NCBI GenBank assembly: GCA_944332815.1
Contig: CALVKQ010000007.1
Coordinates: 1-64,000, forward strand
Reading direction: 5' to 3'
DNA from: an uncultured Clostridia bacterium
GTDB taxonomy: Bacteria > Bacillota > Clostridia > Christensenellales > CAG-917
DNA length: 64,000 nucleotides
The translations under genes and the position numbers were made by a program. The notes under the pieces are model-generated. The model was not told where the DNA came from and did not search any database. It was given only the letters and a program-made list of their open reading frames with translations. Shown here piece after piece: positions 41,523 to 50,504 of the stretch (within the stretch, counting starts at the first letter, position 1; each line of letters opens with the position of its first letter).

Positions 41523-42377
41523 ATGAAAGAACGCTTCAAAAGGTATCTGGAACAACAGTTCAGAGCCATTCGCCCCACGTTGGCGGCGGCAGAGTACCGC
41601 GAAAAGGTGCTCCGTCAGCTCATGGACCGCGCGCAGGAACTGCGCATCAAAGGCATGGATGACGACGATCTCATCTATGACAAGTGCATAGCCGAACTCG
41701 GCGATTTCGGCGCGACGCTCGCCGCTTTCGACGAGGAGGAACACAAGGTCGCCAACACCAAGCGCAATGCGCTGCTCGGCGCGGTGTGCGGCGTGGGTGC
41801 GGTGCTCGCGCTCGTCGTGGTCTACCTCATCGTCAGTTTCCTCGTGGATAACTCCTGGGGGCTCACCTGGCTCATACTCGTAGGCGGAGCGTTCCTCGGG
41901 CTCATCGCGCTTGCCGTGGTGCTGCTCATCAAGTTCGGCAAAGCCAAAAAGTATATCCCGATGCGATTGATGCCGCAGCTGGTGATAGTTTTACTGTGCG
42001 TATATCTGTTCCTGTTGCTGCAACTGGTCGGACACGTTGAGATGGCATGGCTCACCTTCCTGGTGATGGTCATCATGATGGCGGCGTTCGACGCGGCGCT
42101 GGCGTTCATAACCGACTTCAAGTTCCGTTGGATAGAGCTTCCCATAGCGATAGAGATAGTGTGCGTGATGCTTTACGTCATCATCGGCGTCGTGGTCGGG
42201 TCCGCGTTCTGGCATCCGGGTTGGCTGCTCTGCCTGGGCGGCGTGGTCGCAGGGATCGCGGAAGCCATCGTGCTCATCGCCAACCGCAATAAGAAGAAGG
42301 ACAAGAAGGAAAAGGTGCGTCTTAAAGACAAATACACCAAGGAGGACGAGTCTTACTACACCATGTGGAAGGACTGA
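41523..42377 (+). CDS. Six-helix membrane protein with helical cytoplasmic prefix
   Basis: The 284-residue product opens with a soluble helical region of about 75 residues (KERFKRYLEQQFRAIRP, then GDFGATLAAFDEE). It resembles the permease-prefix/DUF1700 N-termini found beside PadR-type regulators, though no such regulator is here. About six membrane segments follow, then a Lys-rich tail (NKKKDKKEKVRLKDKY). GGAGGATA precedes the ATG. Function is unknown. It lies 54 nt before the first condensation-fold gene and may be cotranscribed. Confidence 0.65.
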   Translation: MKERFKRYLEQQFRAIRPTLAAAEYREKVLRQLMDRAQELRIKGMDDDDLIYDKCIAELGDFGATLAAFDEEEHKVANTKRNALLGAVCGVGAVLALVVVYLIVSFLVDNSWGLTWLILVGGAFLGLIALAVVLLIKFGKAKKYIPMRLMPQLVIVLLCVYLFLLLQLVGHVEMAWLTFLVMVIMMAAFDAALAFITDFKFRWIELPIAIEIVCVMLYVIIGVVVGSAFWHPGWLLCLGGVVAGIAEAIVLIANRNKKKDKKEKVRLKDKYTKEDESYYTMWKD

Positions 42378-42431
42378 TATCCCCCGAAATGCGGCTTGAC
42401 CGTGCCTGAAACGGTCGATAAAGGTGCAATT

Positions 42432-43865
42432 ATGGCAAAAACATTAAAAGCGGAAATGTGGGATAAGATGCAATATCTCTTCCGCAACTTCTATGACAGA
42501 ATGGTGCACTGCGTGCAGTATTACGACGGTCTTATCGACGAGAGAGTGCTGCGCAACGTGCTGGTATTCACCACGGAGCAGGTCCCCGTCCTGCACAGCT
42601 CCTTCAAGAGCAACGTCATCGACCCGTACTGGGAGGTGGAGGACTACACGGTCAATGACATCCTCACCGTGCGCGAGAGCGTGGACCTCGAAGCGGACGT
42701 CAATGCGTTCATCTGCCAGAGCATCCCCGTGGAGAGCAACGTGCAGTACAAGATGGCGCTGTTCAACAAGGACGGCAAGTCCACACTGTGCATGATAGTC
42801 AATCATATGTGCATGGACGGCGGCGACTTCAAGTACTTCATGAAAAAGCTGGCGGAGAACTACAACAAGTTCCTGGACGGCGACCGCGATCTTGAAATAA
42901 AGACGGGCAGCCGCAGCTACGACGAGGTGTACTCCAAGCTCACCCCCGAAGAGGAGGAAGTGGCGAGAGGGCTGTATAAGAACATCAGCCAGGTCAAGGA
43001 CGAACACTACTTCCCCCTGACCCCTCCCACTCCCGGCGACGTCACGCGTATCTGCCGCAGAAAAGTGGGCAAGCAGCTGTTTGCCGATTTCAGAAAGATA
43101 GGCAAGAATTTGGGCGTCACCGTCAACGATCTCATGCTCACGTTCTACGTGCGTTCCCTTTACGAGATAGGGATGTTCCGCGACGACGAGCGTCTGACCA
43201 TCCCTTGTATGGTGGACCTGCGCAGGCACATTGTGGACGGCGGTCTGCACACGGGGCTCACCAACCATACCGGGTTCATGCAGTGCTCCACGGCGAGGAA
43301 GGGCAACACCATCAACGATACGCTCATCGAGGTGCTGCGCTCCGTCAGGAAGAGCAAAGAGGACCCCTACATGGGGCTTTACAGCCTGCCTCTTCTCAAA
43401 TTGGCGTACACCATCTTCCCGTACATCATCAGCGAGCAGGCGATAAAGATAGGTTATCTCAACCCCCTCATCGGCATGTCCAACATCGGCGTGATGGACG
43501 ACCGCGCGTTGAAGATGGGCGACGCCAACATCATCGACGGGTTCATGACGGGCGCGGTGAAGTATAAGCCCTATATGCAGCTGGCGCTCACCAGCCTGCT
43601 CGGCGACATCACCATGACCATCGCCATTCGCGGCAACGATGAGGACGAGAAGATAGTGGAACGCTTCTTCGACATGATCATCGCCAACATGAACGAGTTC
43701 GTCAGGCTCAACCGTTACAGAGTGGACGGCAGCGCGCCTCCCTCCGGAGTGACTCTGCCGGAAGCGGCAGCCCCCGACGCTATGGCAGCCGACATCGATG
43801 ACGGCACCGTCACGGAAGGGGAGGAAAGGGCGGACGCCGCCCCCGAAGATCCCACCGCGGAGTAA
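42432..43865 (+). CDS. Condensation-fold acyltransferase-like protein, paralogue 1
   Basis: The 477-residue product resembles the condensation / alcohol-acetyltransferase superfamily. The catalytic HxxxD motif appears as NHMCMDGGDFKYF near residue 132, and later blocks include VTVNDLMLTFYVRSLY, PCMVDLRRH and NPLIGMSNIG. Such enzymes join acyl donors to alcohols or amines. No carrier protein is nearby, so a CoA- or lipid-linked donor is more likely than a non-ribosomal pathway. The C-terminus has an acidic, Ala-rich tail of about 45 residues absent from the paralogue at 45435-46721. AAAGGTG precedes ATG 42432. Confidence 0.72.
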   Translation: MAKTLKAEMWDKMQYLFRNFYDRMVHCVQYYDGLIDERVLRNVLVFTTEQVPVLHSSFKSNVIDPYWEVEDYTVNDILTVRESVDLEADVNAFICQSIPVESNVQYKMALFNKDGKSTLCMIVNHMCMDGGDFKYFMKKLAENYNKFLDGDRDLEIKTGSRSYDEVYSKLTPEEEEVARGLYKNISQVKDEHYFPLTPPTPGDVTRICRRKVGKQLFADFRKIGKNLGVTVNDLMLTFYVRSLYEIGMFRDDERLTIPCMVDLRRHIVDGGLHTGLTNHTGFMQCSTARKGNTINDTLIEVLRSVRKSKEDPYMGLYSLPLLKLAYTIFPYIISEQAIKIGYLNPLIGMSNIGVMDDRALKMGDANIIDGFMTGAVKYKPYMQLALTSLLGDITMTIAIRGNDEDEKIVERFFDMIIANMNEFVRLNRYRVDGSAPPSGVTLPEAAAPDAMAADIDDGTVTEGEERADAAPEDPTAE

Positions 43866-43893
43866 GGCTCGAAAAGCATAGAAAAAGGGACTC

Positions 43894-43932
43894 GTCCCCC
43901 GTGAACGCAGCACGCTCACGGGGGACTTTTTT
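43894..43932 (+). terminator. Terminator after condensation paralogue 1
   Basis: GTCCCCCGTGA, an 11-nt loop and TCACGGGGGAC are followed by TTTTTT. Confidence 0.92.
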
Positions 43933-43940
43933 CTGCCGTA

Positions 43941-44219
43941 TGCCAGACAGGAATAATACGAACCAGCCTCGGAGCAATTCTTTTCGGCGCTTTTGCACAG
44001 TCGGAACTTGCCAATATGTATACTATTGGCGGCGTTTCGCCAGCGCAACATCATCCGAAAATCTCTTGCTCTGAGGTGCGAGCAGTTCCGCGCCAGCCGA
44101 TTTTTGGCTGAGCAAGGAAGTCGGCGCAGCTAATACTAGCCCGTATTAGCAAGGCGAATGACGCGGTTCAGGCGGAAATCGGCGGCGCGGAACCTGGTTC
44201 GTATTGTTCCTGTCTGGCA
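43941..44219. mobile_element. MITE-like element 1 (279 bp, TA-flanked)
   Basis: Terminal inverted repeats of 26 bp, beginning TGCCAGACAGGAATAATACG on the left and its complement with one change on the right, are flanked by TA on both sides. TA duplication is typical of IS630/Tc1-mariner elements. It has no coding capacity for a transposase. A longer relative is at 51810-52324. Confidence 0.88.
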
Positions 44220-44331
44220 TACCCCCACGTACACTTTTATTTTATATCACACTTACATAGGGACAGTCTTCGAGCTACGACCTATTACGATAGTTCGGGA
44301 CGTCCGAAGTCAATGTTTGCCGTCCAAAAGG

Positions 44332-44360
44332 TTTACAAGATGTTAGACATGTGTTAAAAT
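44332..44360 (+). promoter_or_regulatory. Promoter of the alpha/beta-hydrolase gene
   Basis: TTTACA and TAAAAT with a 17-nt spacer, 51 nt before the start. The DNA between the MITE and this promoter (44222-44331) shows nothing recognisable. Confidence 0.8.
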
Positions 44361-44411
44361 GCCGTTGTCGGCAGGCGGAGCGGTCGCATCCGCCGCGTAC
44401 GGAGGATAATC

Positions 44412-45329
44412 ATGAGTTTGCAAAGTTTTTTGTTTGTTGCCATCGATAAGCTGTTCAACGCGCCTCAGAATTGCAGGAGGATGACCAAGTTCAAGGATGT
44501 GGACTTCGACATCAAGACGGACATCGTTTATGACGAGTCGTCGCCTTCCGCGTGCAGGCTGGACACCTATTGCGTCAAAGGGCAGAAGGGCAAACTTCCC
44601 GTGCTGTTCTACATACACGGCGGCGGTTTCGTCGCAGGGGATAAGCATTATCGCCGCGCTCTTGCGCGTTGGTCCGCCAACATGGGCTATTTTGTGGTGA
44701 ACGTCAACTACGGGCTCTGCCCCGAGTACAGGTGCCCCACGCCTCACCGTCAGCTGGTGGCTGCGCTCAACTGGGTGGGCGCGAATGCGGAAAAGCTGGG
44801 GCTGGATCTTGACCGCATGGTCGTGTCGGGCGACAGCGCCGGCGGATATTACGCCGCAATGCTGGCCTGCATCTGCAACAACAAACCGTTGCAGGAGAAA
44901 CTTGGCGTTTCCACCGACCTGCATTTCAACGGTGCAGTGCTCAACTGCGGCATCTACGACGTCAATCTCGCGTTGCAGCAGAAGTACCCGTTCAACCTCG
45001 GCGGCAAGCTGCTCAAAGACTTTGCCAACATCGAGGTAAAGGATTTCCCCACTTACGAGTGGAAGGAGATGGGCAGCGTCTTACCCCTCGTGGACGAGAA
45101 GTTCCCCAAGTCCTTCATCACTTACGCGGCAAAGGACATCTTCTGCGGCGGTCAGGGTGACGCGCTCATGAAGATATTGAAGGAAAAGGGCGTGTACTGC
45201 GAGGAGTTCCATTCCACCAAGTTCATGGACAACCACTGCTTCTCCCTCAACTGGACGGGCAAGGCGGCAAAGGAGAACAACCGACGCACCGAGGAGTTCA
45301 TGAAGAAGTTCGCCGAAGGCAAACTGTGA
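44412..45329 (+). CDS. Alpha/beta-hydrolase (HSL-type esterase)
   Basis: The 305-residue product has hormone-sensitive-lipase family signatures: the oxyanion-hole YIHGGGFVAGDK near residue 75, the nucleophile elbow VSGDSAGGYYAA near 140, a late Asp region (AAKDIFCGGQGD) and the catalytic His in DNHCFSLNW. It hydrolyses acyl esters in the cytoplasm; the first 20 residues are hydrophobic but not a clear signal. GGAGGATAATC precedes the ATG. It sits between two condensation-fold acyltransferases, so it may remove the acyl groups they add. Confidence 0.88.
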   Translation: MSLQSFLFVAIDKLFNAPQNCRRMTKFKDVDFDIKTDIVYDESSPSACRLDTYCVKGQKGKLPVLFYIHGGGFVAGDKHYRRALARWSANMGYFVVNVNYGLCPEYRCPTPHRQLVAALNWVGANAEKLGLDLDRMVVSGDSAGGYYAAMLACICNNKPLQEKLGVSTDLHFNGAVLNCGIYDVNLALQQKYPFNLGGKLLKDFANIEVKDFPTYEWKEMGSVLPLVDEKFPKSFITYAAKDIFCGGQGDALMKILKEKGVYCEEFHSTKFMDNHCFSLNWTGKAAKENNRRTEEFMKKFAEGKL

Positions 45330-45342
45330 AATATTGTTGGGA

Positions 45343-45367
45343 AAGGGGGCATCTGCCCCCTTTTTTT
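45343..45367 (+). terminator. Terminator after the alpha/beta-hydrolase gene
   Basis: AAGGGGGCA and TGCCCCCTT flank a 2-nt gap (larger in practice) and run into seven T residues. Confidence 0.88.
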
Positions 45368-45369
45368 AT

Positions 45370-45398
45370 TTGCGCGATGCGCGCATACGCGCTATAAT
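45370..45398 (+). promoter_or_regulatory. Promoter of condensation paralogue 2
   Basis: TTGCGC and TATAAT with a 17-nt spacer immediately after the preceding terminator. Confidence 0.7.
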
Positions 45399-45434
45399 TG
45401 CAACGTGATAGGGGAGCAGACAGCGAGGTAGAAG

Positions 45435-46721
45435 ATGAAGAAGGTATTTAAGGCGGAAATGTGGGATAAGATGCAATATCTCTTCCGCAATTACTACGAC
45501 AGGATGATGCACTGCGTCCTGTATTATGACGGCGAGATAGACGAGGAGGCGTTGAAACGCGTGCTCGCCTTTCAGATAGACGCCGCACCCGTGTTGCATT
45601 CCCGTTATCACAACAACTTCATAAAGCCCTATTGGGTGGTGAGTGACTGGAAGGTGGAGGACGCTTTCTCCGCGCAGGACATGGACGACCTCGAAGGGTC
45701 GGTCATGCGTTTTGCCGAGCAGCGCATCCCCATCGGCAGCAACGTGCAGATACGCGTCGGGCTCTTCCGCTGCGGCAGCAAGCGCGCGATCGCGTTCGTG
45801 GTCAACCATATGTGTTTTGACGGCGGCGACCTGAAATATTTCGTGACCCAACTCTGCCGCAACTATTCGGCGGCGTTGCGCGGAGAAAATAACTTTACCC
45901 TGAAAACGGGGACGCGCGCCTATGACGCGGTGTACTCCGGGTTGAGCGAAGAGGACGCGAAACGGGCAAAGTCGCTCTACCGCAACATCAGCGAGGTGAA
46001 GAGCAAACACGTCTTCCCCCTCACTCCGCGCTCGGAGGGCGACGTCAACCGTATCATAAAGAGGAAACTCTCCGCGCAAAAATTCGCGGAAGCGAGAGCG
46101 GCAGGCAAAAAATTCGGCTTCACCGTCAACGATCTGGTGCTCGCGGTCTACCTGCGCTCCCTTTACGATATAGGTGTGTTCCGCGAAGGGGAAACGCTCA
46201 CCGTGCCATGCATGGTGGATCTGCGCCGTCACATGAAAGAGGGCGGTGCGGAAACGGGGCTCACCAACCATACGGGCTTCATGACCGTCGCGGTGAACGG
46301 AGTAGGCAAGGATATGCGCGAAACGCTGGACATCGTGGCGGCGGCTATGGAAGCCAACAAAAAGGATCCCTTCCTCGGGCTGTATTCGCTGCCGCTGCTG
46401 CACCTCGCGTACACGGTGTTCCCACATTGCGTCAGCGAGATAGCGATCAGGCTTGGCTACGACAATCCTCTCATCGGGATGTCCAACATAGGCTCCATCA
46501 AACCTGACGAGTACGCCCTCGGCGACGTCCGCCCTTACGACGGGTTCTACACGGGCGCGGTCAAGGGCAAACCTTATATGCAGCTTGCGCTCACCACCTT
46601 TGAAGGGGAGGTCACGTTCTCCATCGCCATCACGGGCAACGAGAAGGACGAAAAGGTGGTGCAAAACTTCTTCGACGTCATGGAAAAGAACGTGGACGAA
46701 GTCATCAAATGTGCAAAATAA
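45435..46721 (+). CDS. Condensation-fold acyltransferase-like protein, paralogue 2
   Basis: The 428-residue product is collinear with the protein at 42432-43865. It shares KAEMWDKMQYLFRN at the N-terminus, NHMCFDGGDLKYF (HxxxD), FTVNDLVLAVYLRSLYDIG, PCMVDLRRHMK, GLTNHTGFM, GLYSLPLL and NPLIGMSNIG. It lacks the acidic tail. Conservation of the HxxxD and structural blocks in both copies means both are probably active with different substrates. No classical ribosome site is obvious apart from GAGGTAG about 8 nt before the ATG. Confidence 0.75.
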   Translation: MKKVFKAEMWDKMQYLFRNYYDRMMHCVLYYDGEIDEEALKRVLAFQIDAAPVLHSRYHNNFIKPYWVVSDWKVEDAFSAQDMDDLEGSVMRFAEQRIPIGSNVQIRVGLFRCGSKRAIAFVVNHMCFDGGDLKYFVTQLCRNYSAALRGENNFTLKTGTRAYDAVYSGLSEEDAKRAKSLYRNISEVKSKHVFPLTPRSEGDVNRIIKRKLSAQKFAEARAAGKKFGFTVNDLVLAVYLRSLYDIGVFREGETLTVPCMVDLRRHMKEGGAETGLTNHTGFMTVAVNGVGKDMRETLDIVAAAMEANKKDPFLGLYSLPLLHLAYTVFPHCVSEIAIRLGYDNPLIGMSNIGSIKPDEYALGDVRPYDGFYTGAVKGKPYMQLALTTFEGEVTFSIAITGNEKDEKVVQNFFDVMEKNVDEVIKCAK

Positions 46722-46762
46722 AGGGTTTATCGGCATAGAAAGCACATTTTAATGGGGGAATT

Positions 46763-47647
46763 ATGAAAAAGAAGAGCTACGACATCGATCCCGATTTCGC
46801 AAGCGGAGCGACCGAGGAAGAGAGAGCCGCCGCAGCCGAAGCGCGCGCGGAGGAGCAAAGGGAGAGCCGCAAGCAATCCAGACTCGCAAAGGCGAGTTTT
46901 GCGTGGACGGTCATCAGTATGCTGTACGCCATCATCTCGGGCGCGGTGCTCATCTCCGGGCATTGGATACTCGCTCCGTACTCTTACATCATGGCGGCGC
47001 TGCTCGGGGTGTATGTGCTGCTCTTCGTGGTGTTGGTGTGCTGGTACACGGATGACGTCAAAAAGGGCAGGAAGAAGATAAAAGTCTTCAAGAAACTGTT
47101 CGGGATGTTCAAGGTGTTCACCACTCTCGTCTTCCTGATCGCCACGGCGGTGTCCATGGTAGGCGTCGTGGAGGGGAGAGGCACGGGGCTCATCGAGTGG
47201 CTGGTGCTGGGCGCCAATATGCTCGTCGCCGCGGTGCAGCTATCTCTCAAGATCGCGCTGTTCATCATAGGCATAGTCGCGAAGCGCGTGGGCAAAAAGT
47301 ACACTGTCAAGGTGCAGACCTATATCAACGGTGTGGGCAAGGACCACAAGGCGAAGAGCGCCGTGATGAGCAAACTTTACGGCACCGAAGTCACCAAAGG
47401 GACGGAGGGTACGGACGCCGCGGCAGCACGTGCGGAGAAAAAGCCCACCGAGCCCAAGCCGCAGAAGTTGAAGATAGAAAAGGAGCGCGTGCGCGAAATA
47501 GCGGCGCGCACGGCGGAGAAACTGACGCAGGGCAGACCCTTGCAAAAGCCGGACAAGAAGGAGCCTGCCGCCGACGCCGAGCCTACCGCCGCGCCGGGGA
47601 GCGGAAACGGGAAACACGGACAAGGGTCGGACAAGAAAACGAAGTGA
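46763..47647 (+). CDS. Membrane protein with charged termini, unknown function
   Basis: The 294-residue product has an acidic, Ala-rich N-terminus (about 1-45) and four likely membrane helices in two pairs (about 47-95 and 115-175). A long Lys/Pro/Ala-rich cytoplasmic tail ends KHGQGSDKKTK. No family was recognised. It follows paralogue 2 by 41 nt without a terminator and probably shares its transcript. It could be a membrane scaffold for the neighbouring enzymes, but this is only position-based. Confidence 0.6.
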   Translation: MKKKSYDIDPDFASGATEEERAAAAEARAEEQRESRKQSRLAKASFAWTVISMLYAIISGAVLISGHWILAPYSYIMAALLGVYVLLFVVLVCWYTDDVKKGRKKIKVFKKLFGMFKVFTTLVFLIATAVSMVGVVEGRGTGLIEWLVLGANMLVAAVQLSLKIALFIIGIVAKRVGKKYTVKVQTYINGVGKDHKAKSAVMSKLYGTEVTKGTEGTDAAAARAEKKPTEPKPQKLKIEKERVREIAARTAEKLTQGRPLQKPDKKEPAADAEPTAAPGSGNGKHGQGSDKKTK

Positions 47648-47659
47648 GCGTACAAAAAT

Positions 47660-47686
47660 AAAAAGACGCCGAAAGGCGTCTTTTTT
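47660..47686. terminator. Terminator between convergent genes
   Basis: AAAAAGACGCC, GAAA and GGCGTCTTTTTT form a stem with a stable tetraloop, usable in both directions. Confidence 0.92.
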
Positions 47687-47711
47687 GTTGCGTATCCTGG
47701 TTTCGGTGCGG

Positions 47712-48284
47712 TCAGCGGCGGCGCGTGCTCTGTGGGACGAGCCGCAGGCGCGGACCGTTCTCGCGCACTTCGCTGCATTGACGCATTATCCTGCGCGCGA
47801 ACCTTTCGGGGCGCACGAGGTTGTATATCACAAAGGGTTCTTCGCCGTCCGTGATGACCTTGATCTTGCCGTAACCCAAAAGCAGTTGGATGGCGTTCTG
47901 GCGCACGTCTATGTAGCGTATCTCCCCGAGGGGGAGCATGACGTTCACCGTGCTGCCCACGCCGGAGCGGAAGAGGAATTTGTCCTCCGTCACGATTATC
48001 TCCTGCATATAAAGGGAGATGGCGTGCATGACGGCAAGGATGACGACGAACACGCCTGCGCCCAGCAGCGCCCATCTGAGATTTTCGGGGGAGAGATATT
48101 TCGCTTCGCCCGTGAAGTTGGGGTCCAGCCCACCCTCGATGTCGTCGCCGAACACCCATAACACGGCGATCAGCGCGCCGAGAACGGCGGCGATGAACAC
48201 TTCGCGCAAAAAAGCCCACGCCGAGAAGCGTGCGCGTGCGACGATGCGTTCTGTGCCGGAATAAGTTCGTTCGAGTTTACGCAT
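47712..48284 (-). CDS. Membrane protein with bacterial PH domain
   Basis: The 190-residue product has two hydrophobic segments (about 22-45 and 72-98) followed by a bPH2-like beta domain: IIVTEDKFLFRSGVGSTV, then LGEIRYIDVRQNAIQLLLGYGKIKV. These match the pattern of YdbS/YdbT-type proteins (DUF304). It is an inner-membrane protein with a cytoplasmic PH fold; the role is unknown. The ATG at 48284 lies 23 nt after the promoter -10, with a poor ribosome site. Confidence 0.8.
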   Translation of the reverse strand: MRKLERTYSGTERIVARARFSAWAFLREVFIAAVLGALIAVLWVFGDDIEGGLDPNFTGEAKYLSPENLRWALLGAGVFVVILAVMHAISLYMQEIIVTEDKFLFRSGVGSTVNVMLPLGEIRYIDVRQNAIQLLLGYGKIKVITDGEEPFVIYNLVRPERFARRIMRQCSEVRENGPRLRLVPQSTRRR

Positions 48285-48307
48285 GAGTGTGACCCGTATC
48301 TCTAAAA

Positions 48308-48336
48308 AGTGTAATACTTCTCACCGCATTTGTCAA
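48308..48336 (-). promoter_or_regulatory. Promoter of the PH-domain gene
   Basis: TTGACA (48331-48336) and TACACT (48308-48313) on the minus strand with a 17-nt spacer. Confidence 0.8.
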
Positions 48337-48388
48337 GTTCCGCGCCGCGCCGCCCTTTCGTCGGGCTCGGAGCCGACCTCGGTCCGTA

Positions 48389-50335
48389 TCATTCCGCTTT
48401 GGAATGGCAGACGGGGAAGTGAGCAATGCCCACCGCCGTGCAGCAGAAGGGGACGAAAGTGCGCTCCGACGCCTCTTCCGCAAAGCGCAGGTTGCCGGGG
48501 ATGGTGGGCAGTCCGTCCTCGTCGAACTCCCAGCCTATCGTGTTGCGGCAGAGGACCTTCAATTCGAATGGAGGGGTTGTGTGGGTGAGGGGGCGTTGGG
48601 TCAGCGGACTCACCACCGTGCGCTCGTTGGTGACCAGCGTCGGTTTTCCGCCGCGTTTTGCCAGCACGGGGGCAAACGCCCACTTCCCCGTGGGACGCGC
48701 GCATACGGTGCGTTTATCCGGGCTGTCGAAGAACAGTTCTTCGCCAGGGCGCGACGCCATGAGCAGGCTGCCCTTGAACAGGCTCACCGTGCCGTCGCGG
48801 TTGTAGGACGCGGTGAGAGGGATGTTGAATTTGAGCATGAAAGTGCTGCCCGTGCGCAGTATGCACTTGACGGAGATGCCGTGTTCTCCCGTCGCCACCA
48901 CCTGACCGCCCGAGATGAGCTGCATCGAGGTGCGCCTGGGCACGCGGAAGTTCAGACGGAGAGAAACGTCCCCTTCCGCCTCTTCCACGCGGAAGACGAC
49001 GGTGTTCCTGAACGGGTAGCCCGTGTCCAGTTTTATGCGTATGGAGGAGGAGCCGACGTCCGCCTTTACGGTGCAGGGCGCGTAAGAGAAGAAGTTCAGT
49101 TCGTTTTCACGCACCATGCACACGGATCGCAGGAACAGAGGGTACGCCGCAAGCATCGCGAGCGCTCCGCGCGAGGGGACGCCCACCGCGTACGCGTCGC
49201 CGTAAGGATAGCGATCGGTGGCGGTTTCCGTGGAGGAGCGCACTCTGTTCGTGGGCAGCACGTCGCGCACCGCAGACATGTCCGACAGCGCGGCGGCGCC
49301 TATCACGTTGAAGGTTATCTCTTCCATGAGGTCGGCGCAGGCGCATTCTCCCGTGGCGGCGAGCACCTCCCCGAGGGATTCGAGCAGCTCCGTCGCACAT
49401 TCGACGTCCATCCCTCCCGTGGGGAGGGGACCTGCCAGTTTGCCGTTTGCGGCGAACATGCCCGTTGCGTTGCCGTGATAGCGTTCCAGCGCGCCGGCAA
49501 GCCGCAGTGAGAGGCTCTCACGCCCGGCGTAACCGAAGAATTTGTCGTAGATGCAAGGGTATTTGACCGCTTTTGCCAGGTTCACGCCGTCAGTTTCCAC
49601 CACGACGCGGTGGGAAGGTTTGCGCCATTCGGCGTCCGCCTTCGAGGAGGAGAACAGCCTTGCACGGCGTTTGCCCACCGCTTCTTCCGCCGTCTTTACC
49701 GTGCGCACCACGCGCCTTGCGGCAGATGCGGAGATAGTGCGCGAAAATGGATGCTTATAGGGGAATCTGTCAGCGATGCGCTGCCAGTCGCAGGACAGTC
49801 TGGTGAGCTTGACTGCGAGCTCTTTGAGCCATATCGGGGTTTCCTCGCCTCCCACGGCGATGACGGCAGGCAGCTCCTCGGGAAGGCGCGCGCGCCCGTC
49901 ATACCACATGGGGGTGACGGAGAGCGTGTTGTATTGATTTTTGAAGAATTTGCGTAAAACGGAGAGGGCTTTTTCGTCGGAAGTGAGCTCGTGGTAAGTC
50001 AGCACGGCTTTCACCGCTTCCAGCTTTGCGGCAAGCCCGACGTGCTCTCCGCCCAGGTCGCCGCCCGGTCCTGCGCTGTCAAGGATGGCGGACATGAAAC
50101 TTTCCGCTTTTTCGAGCAGCTGCTTGTCCGAAAGCGAGGCGGCGAGCAGACACAGCCCTCTGAGGTATCTGGGCAGAAGTTCGCCGCCCGTCCATTTGCC
50201 GTCGGAGAGCAGAGCGGACGAGGAGCCCAGTTTTTTTTGCAGCTCGTTGACGAGAGTCATCTGGTCTTTCAACCAACCTTCCGGGGTGACGCCGTTGACG
50301 GGCAGCATTTTCAAGCGGTCGTGAGAACTTTCCAT
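48389..50335 (-). CDS. GH127-like (beta-L-arabinofuranosidase fold) protein, diverged
   Basis: The 648-residue product has the GH127/DUF1680 layout: an early LPVNGVTPEGWLKDQM, an (alpha/alpha)6 barrel with GGDLGGEHVGLAAKLEAV, then beta-sandwich domains. In characterised enzymes a zinc site is built from Glu-x-Cys and a later Cys-Cys pair. Here ATGECACADLMEE may hold Glu-Cys, but the later CCxN motif is not found; YAPCTVKAD stands in that area. It may therefore be inactive, or use a different metal arrangement. No signal peptide, so it would act on imported oligosaccharides. The start has GAGG just upstream. Confidence 0.7.
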   Translation of the reverse strand: MESSHDRLKMLPVNGVTPEGWLKDQMTLVNELQKKLGSSSALLSDGKWTGGELLPRYLRGLCLLAASLSDKQLLEKAESFMSAILDSAGPGGDLGGEHVGLAAKLEAVKAVLTYHELTSDEKALSVLRKFFKNQYNTLSVTPMWYDGRARLPEELPAVIAVGGEETPIWLKELAVKLTRLSCDWQRIADRFPYKHPFSRTISASAARRVVRTVKTAEEAVGKRRARLFSSSKADAEWRKPSHRVVVETDGVNLAKAVKYPCIYDKFFGYAGRESLSLRLAGALERYHGNATGMFAANGKLAGPLPTGGMDVECATELLESLGEVLAATGECACADLMEEITFNVIGAAALSDMSAVRDVLPTNRVRSSTETATDRYPYGDAYAVGVPSRGALAMLAAYPLFLRSVCMVRENELNFFSYAPCTVKADVGSSSIRIKLDTGYPFRNTVVFRVEEAEGDVSLRLNFRVPRRTSMQLISGGQVVATGEHGISVKCILRTGSTFMLKFNIPLTASYNRDGTVSLFKGSLLMASRPGEELFFDSPDKRTVCARPTGKWAFAPVLAKRGGKPTLVTNERTVVSPLTQRPLTHTTPPFELKVLCRNTIGWEFDEDGLPTIPGNLRFAEEASERTFVPFCCTAVGIAHFPVCHSKAE

Positions 50336-50457
50336 ATATGCCTCATACGCGCATAGCGCGCCTTATATTTGTTTTACACTAAAATAAGTGATTTTGCAAG
50401 CGCTTTCGGGGTCAAGACGGCGCGCGCGGAAAGCGGGCGCAAGACGGGTGTAACAAA

Positions 50458-50486
50458 TTGACAAAAAGAGGCAAAAGCAGTAACAT
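50458..50486 (+). promoter_or_regulatory. Promoter of apgM
   Basis: TTGACA and TAACAT with a 17-nt spacer, 19 nt before the ATG. Confidence 0.8.
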
Positions 50487-50504
50487 AGCACGAGAGGTGA
50501 AAAC

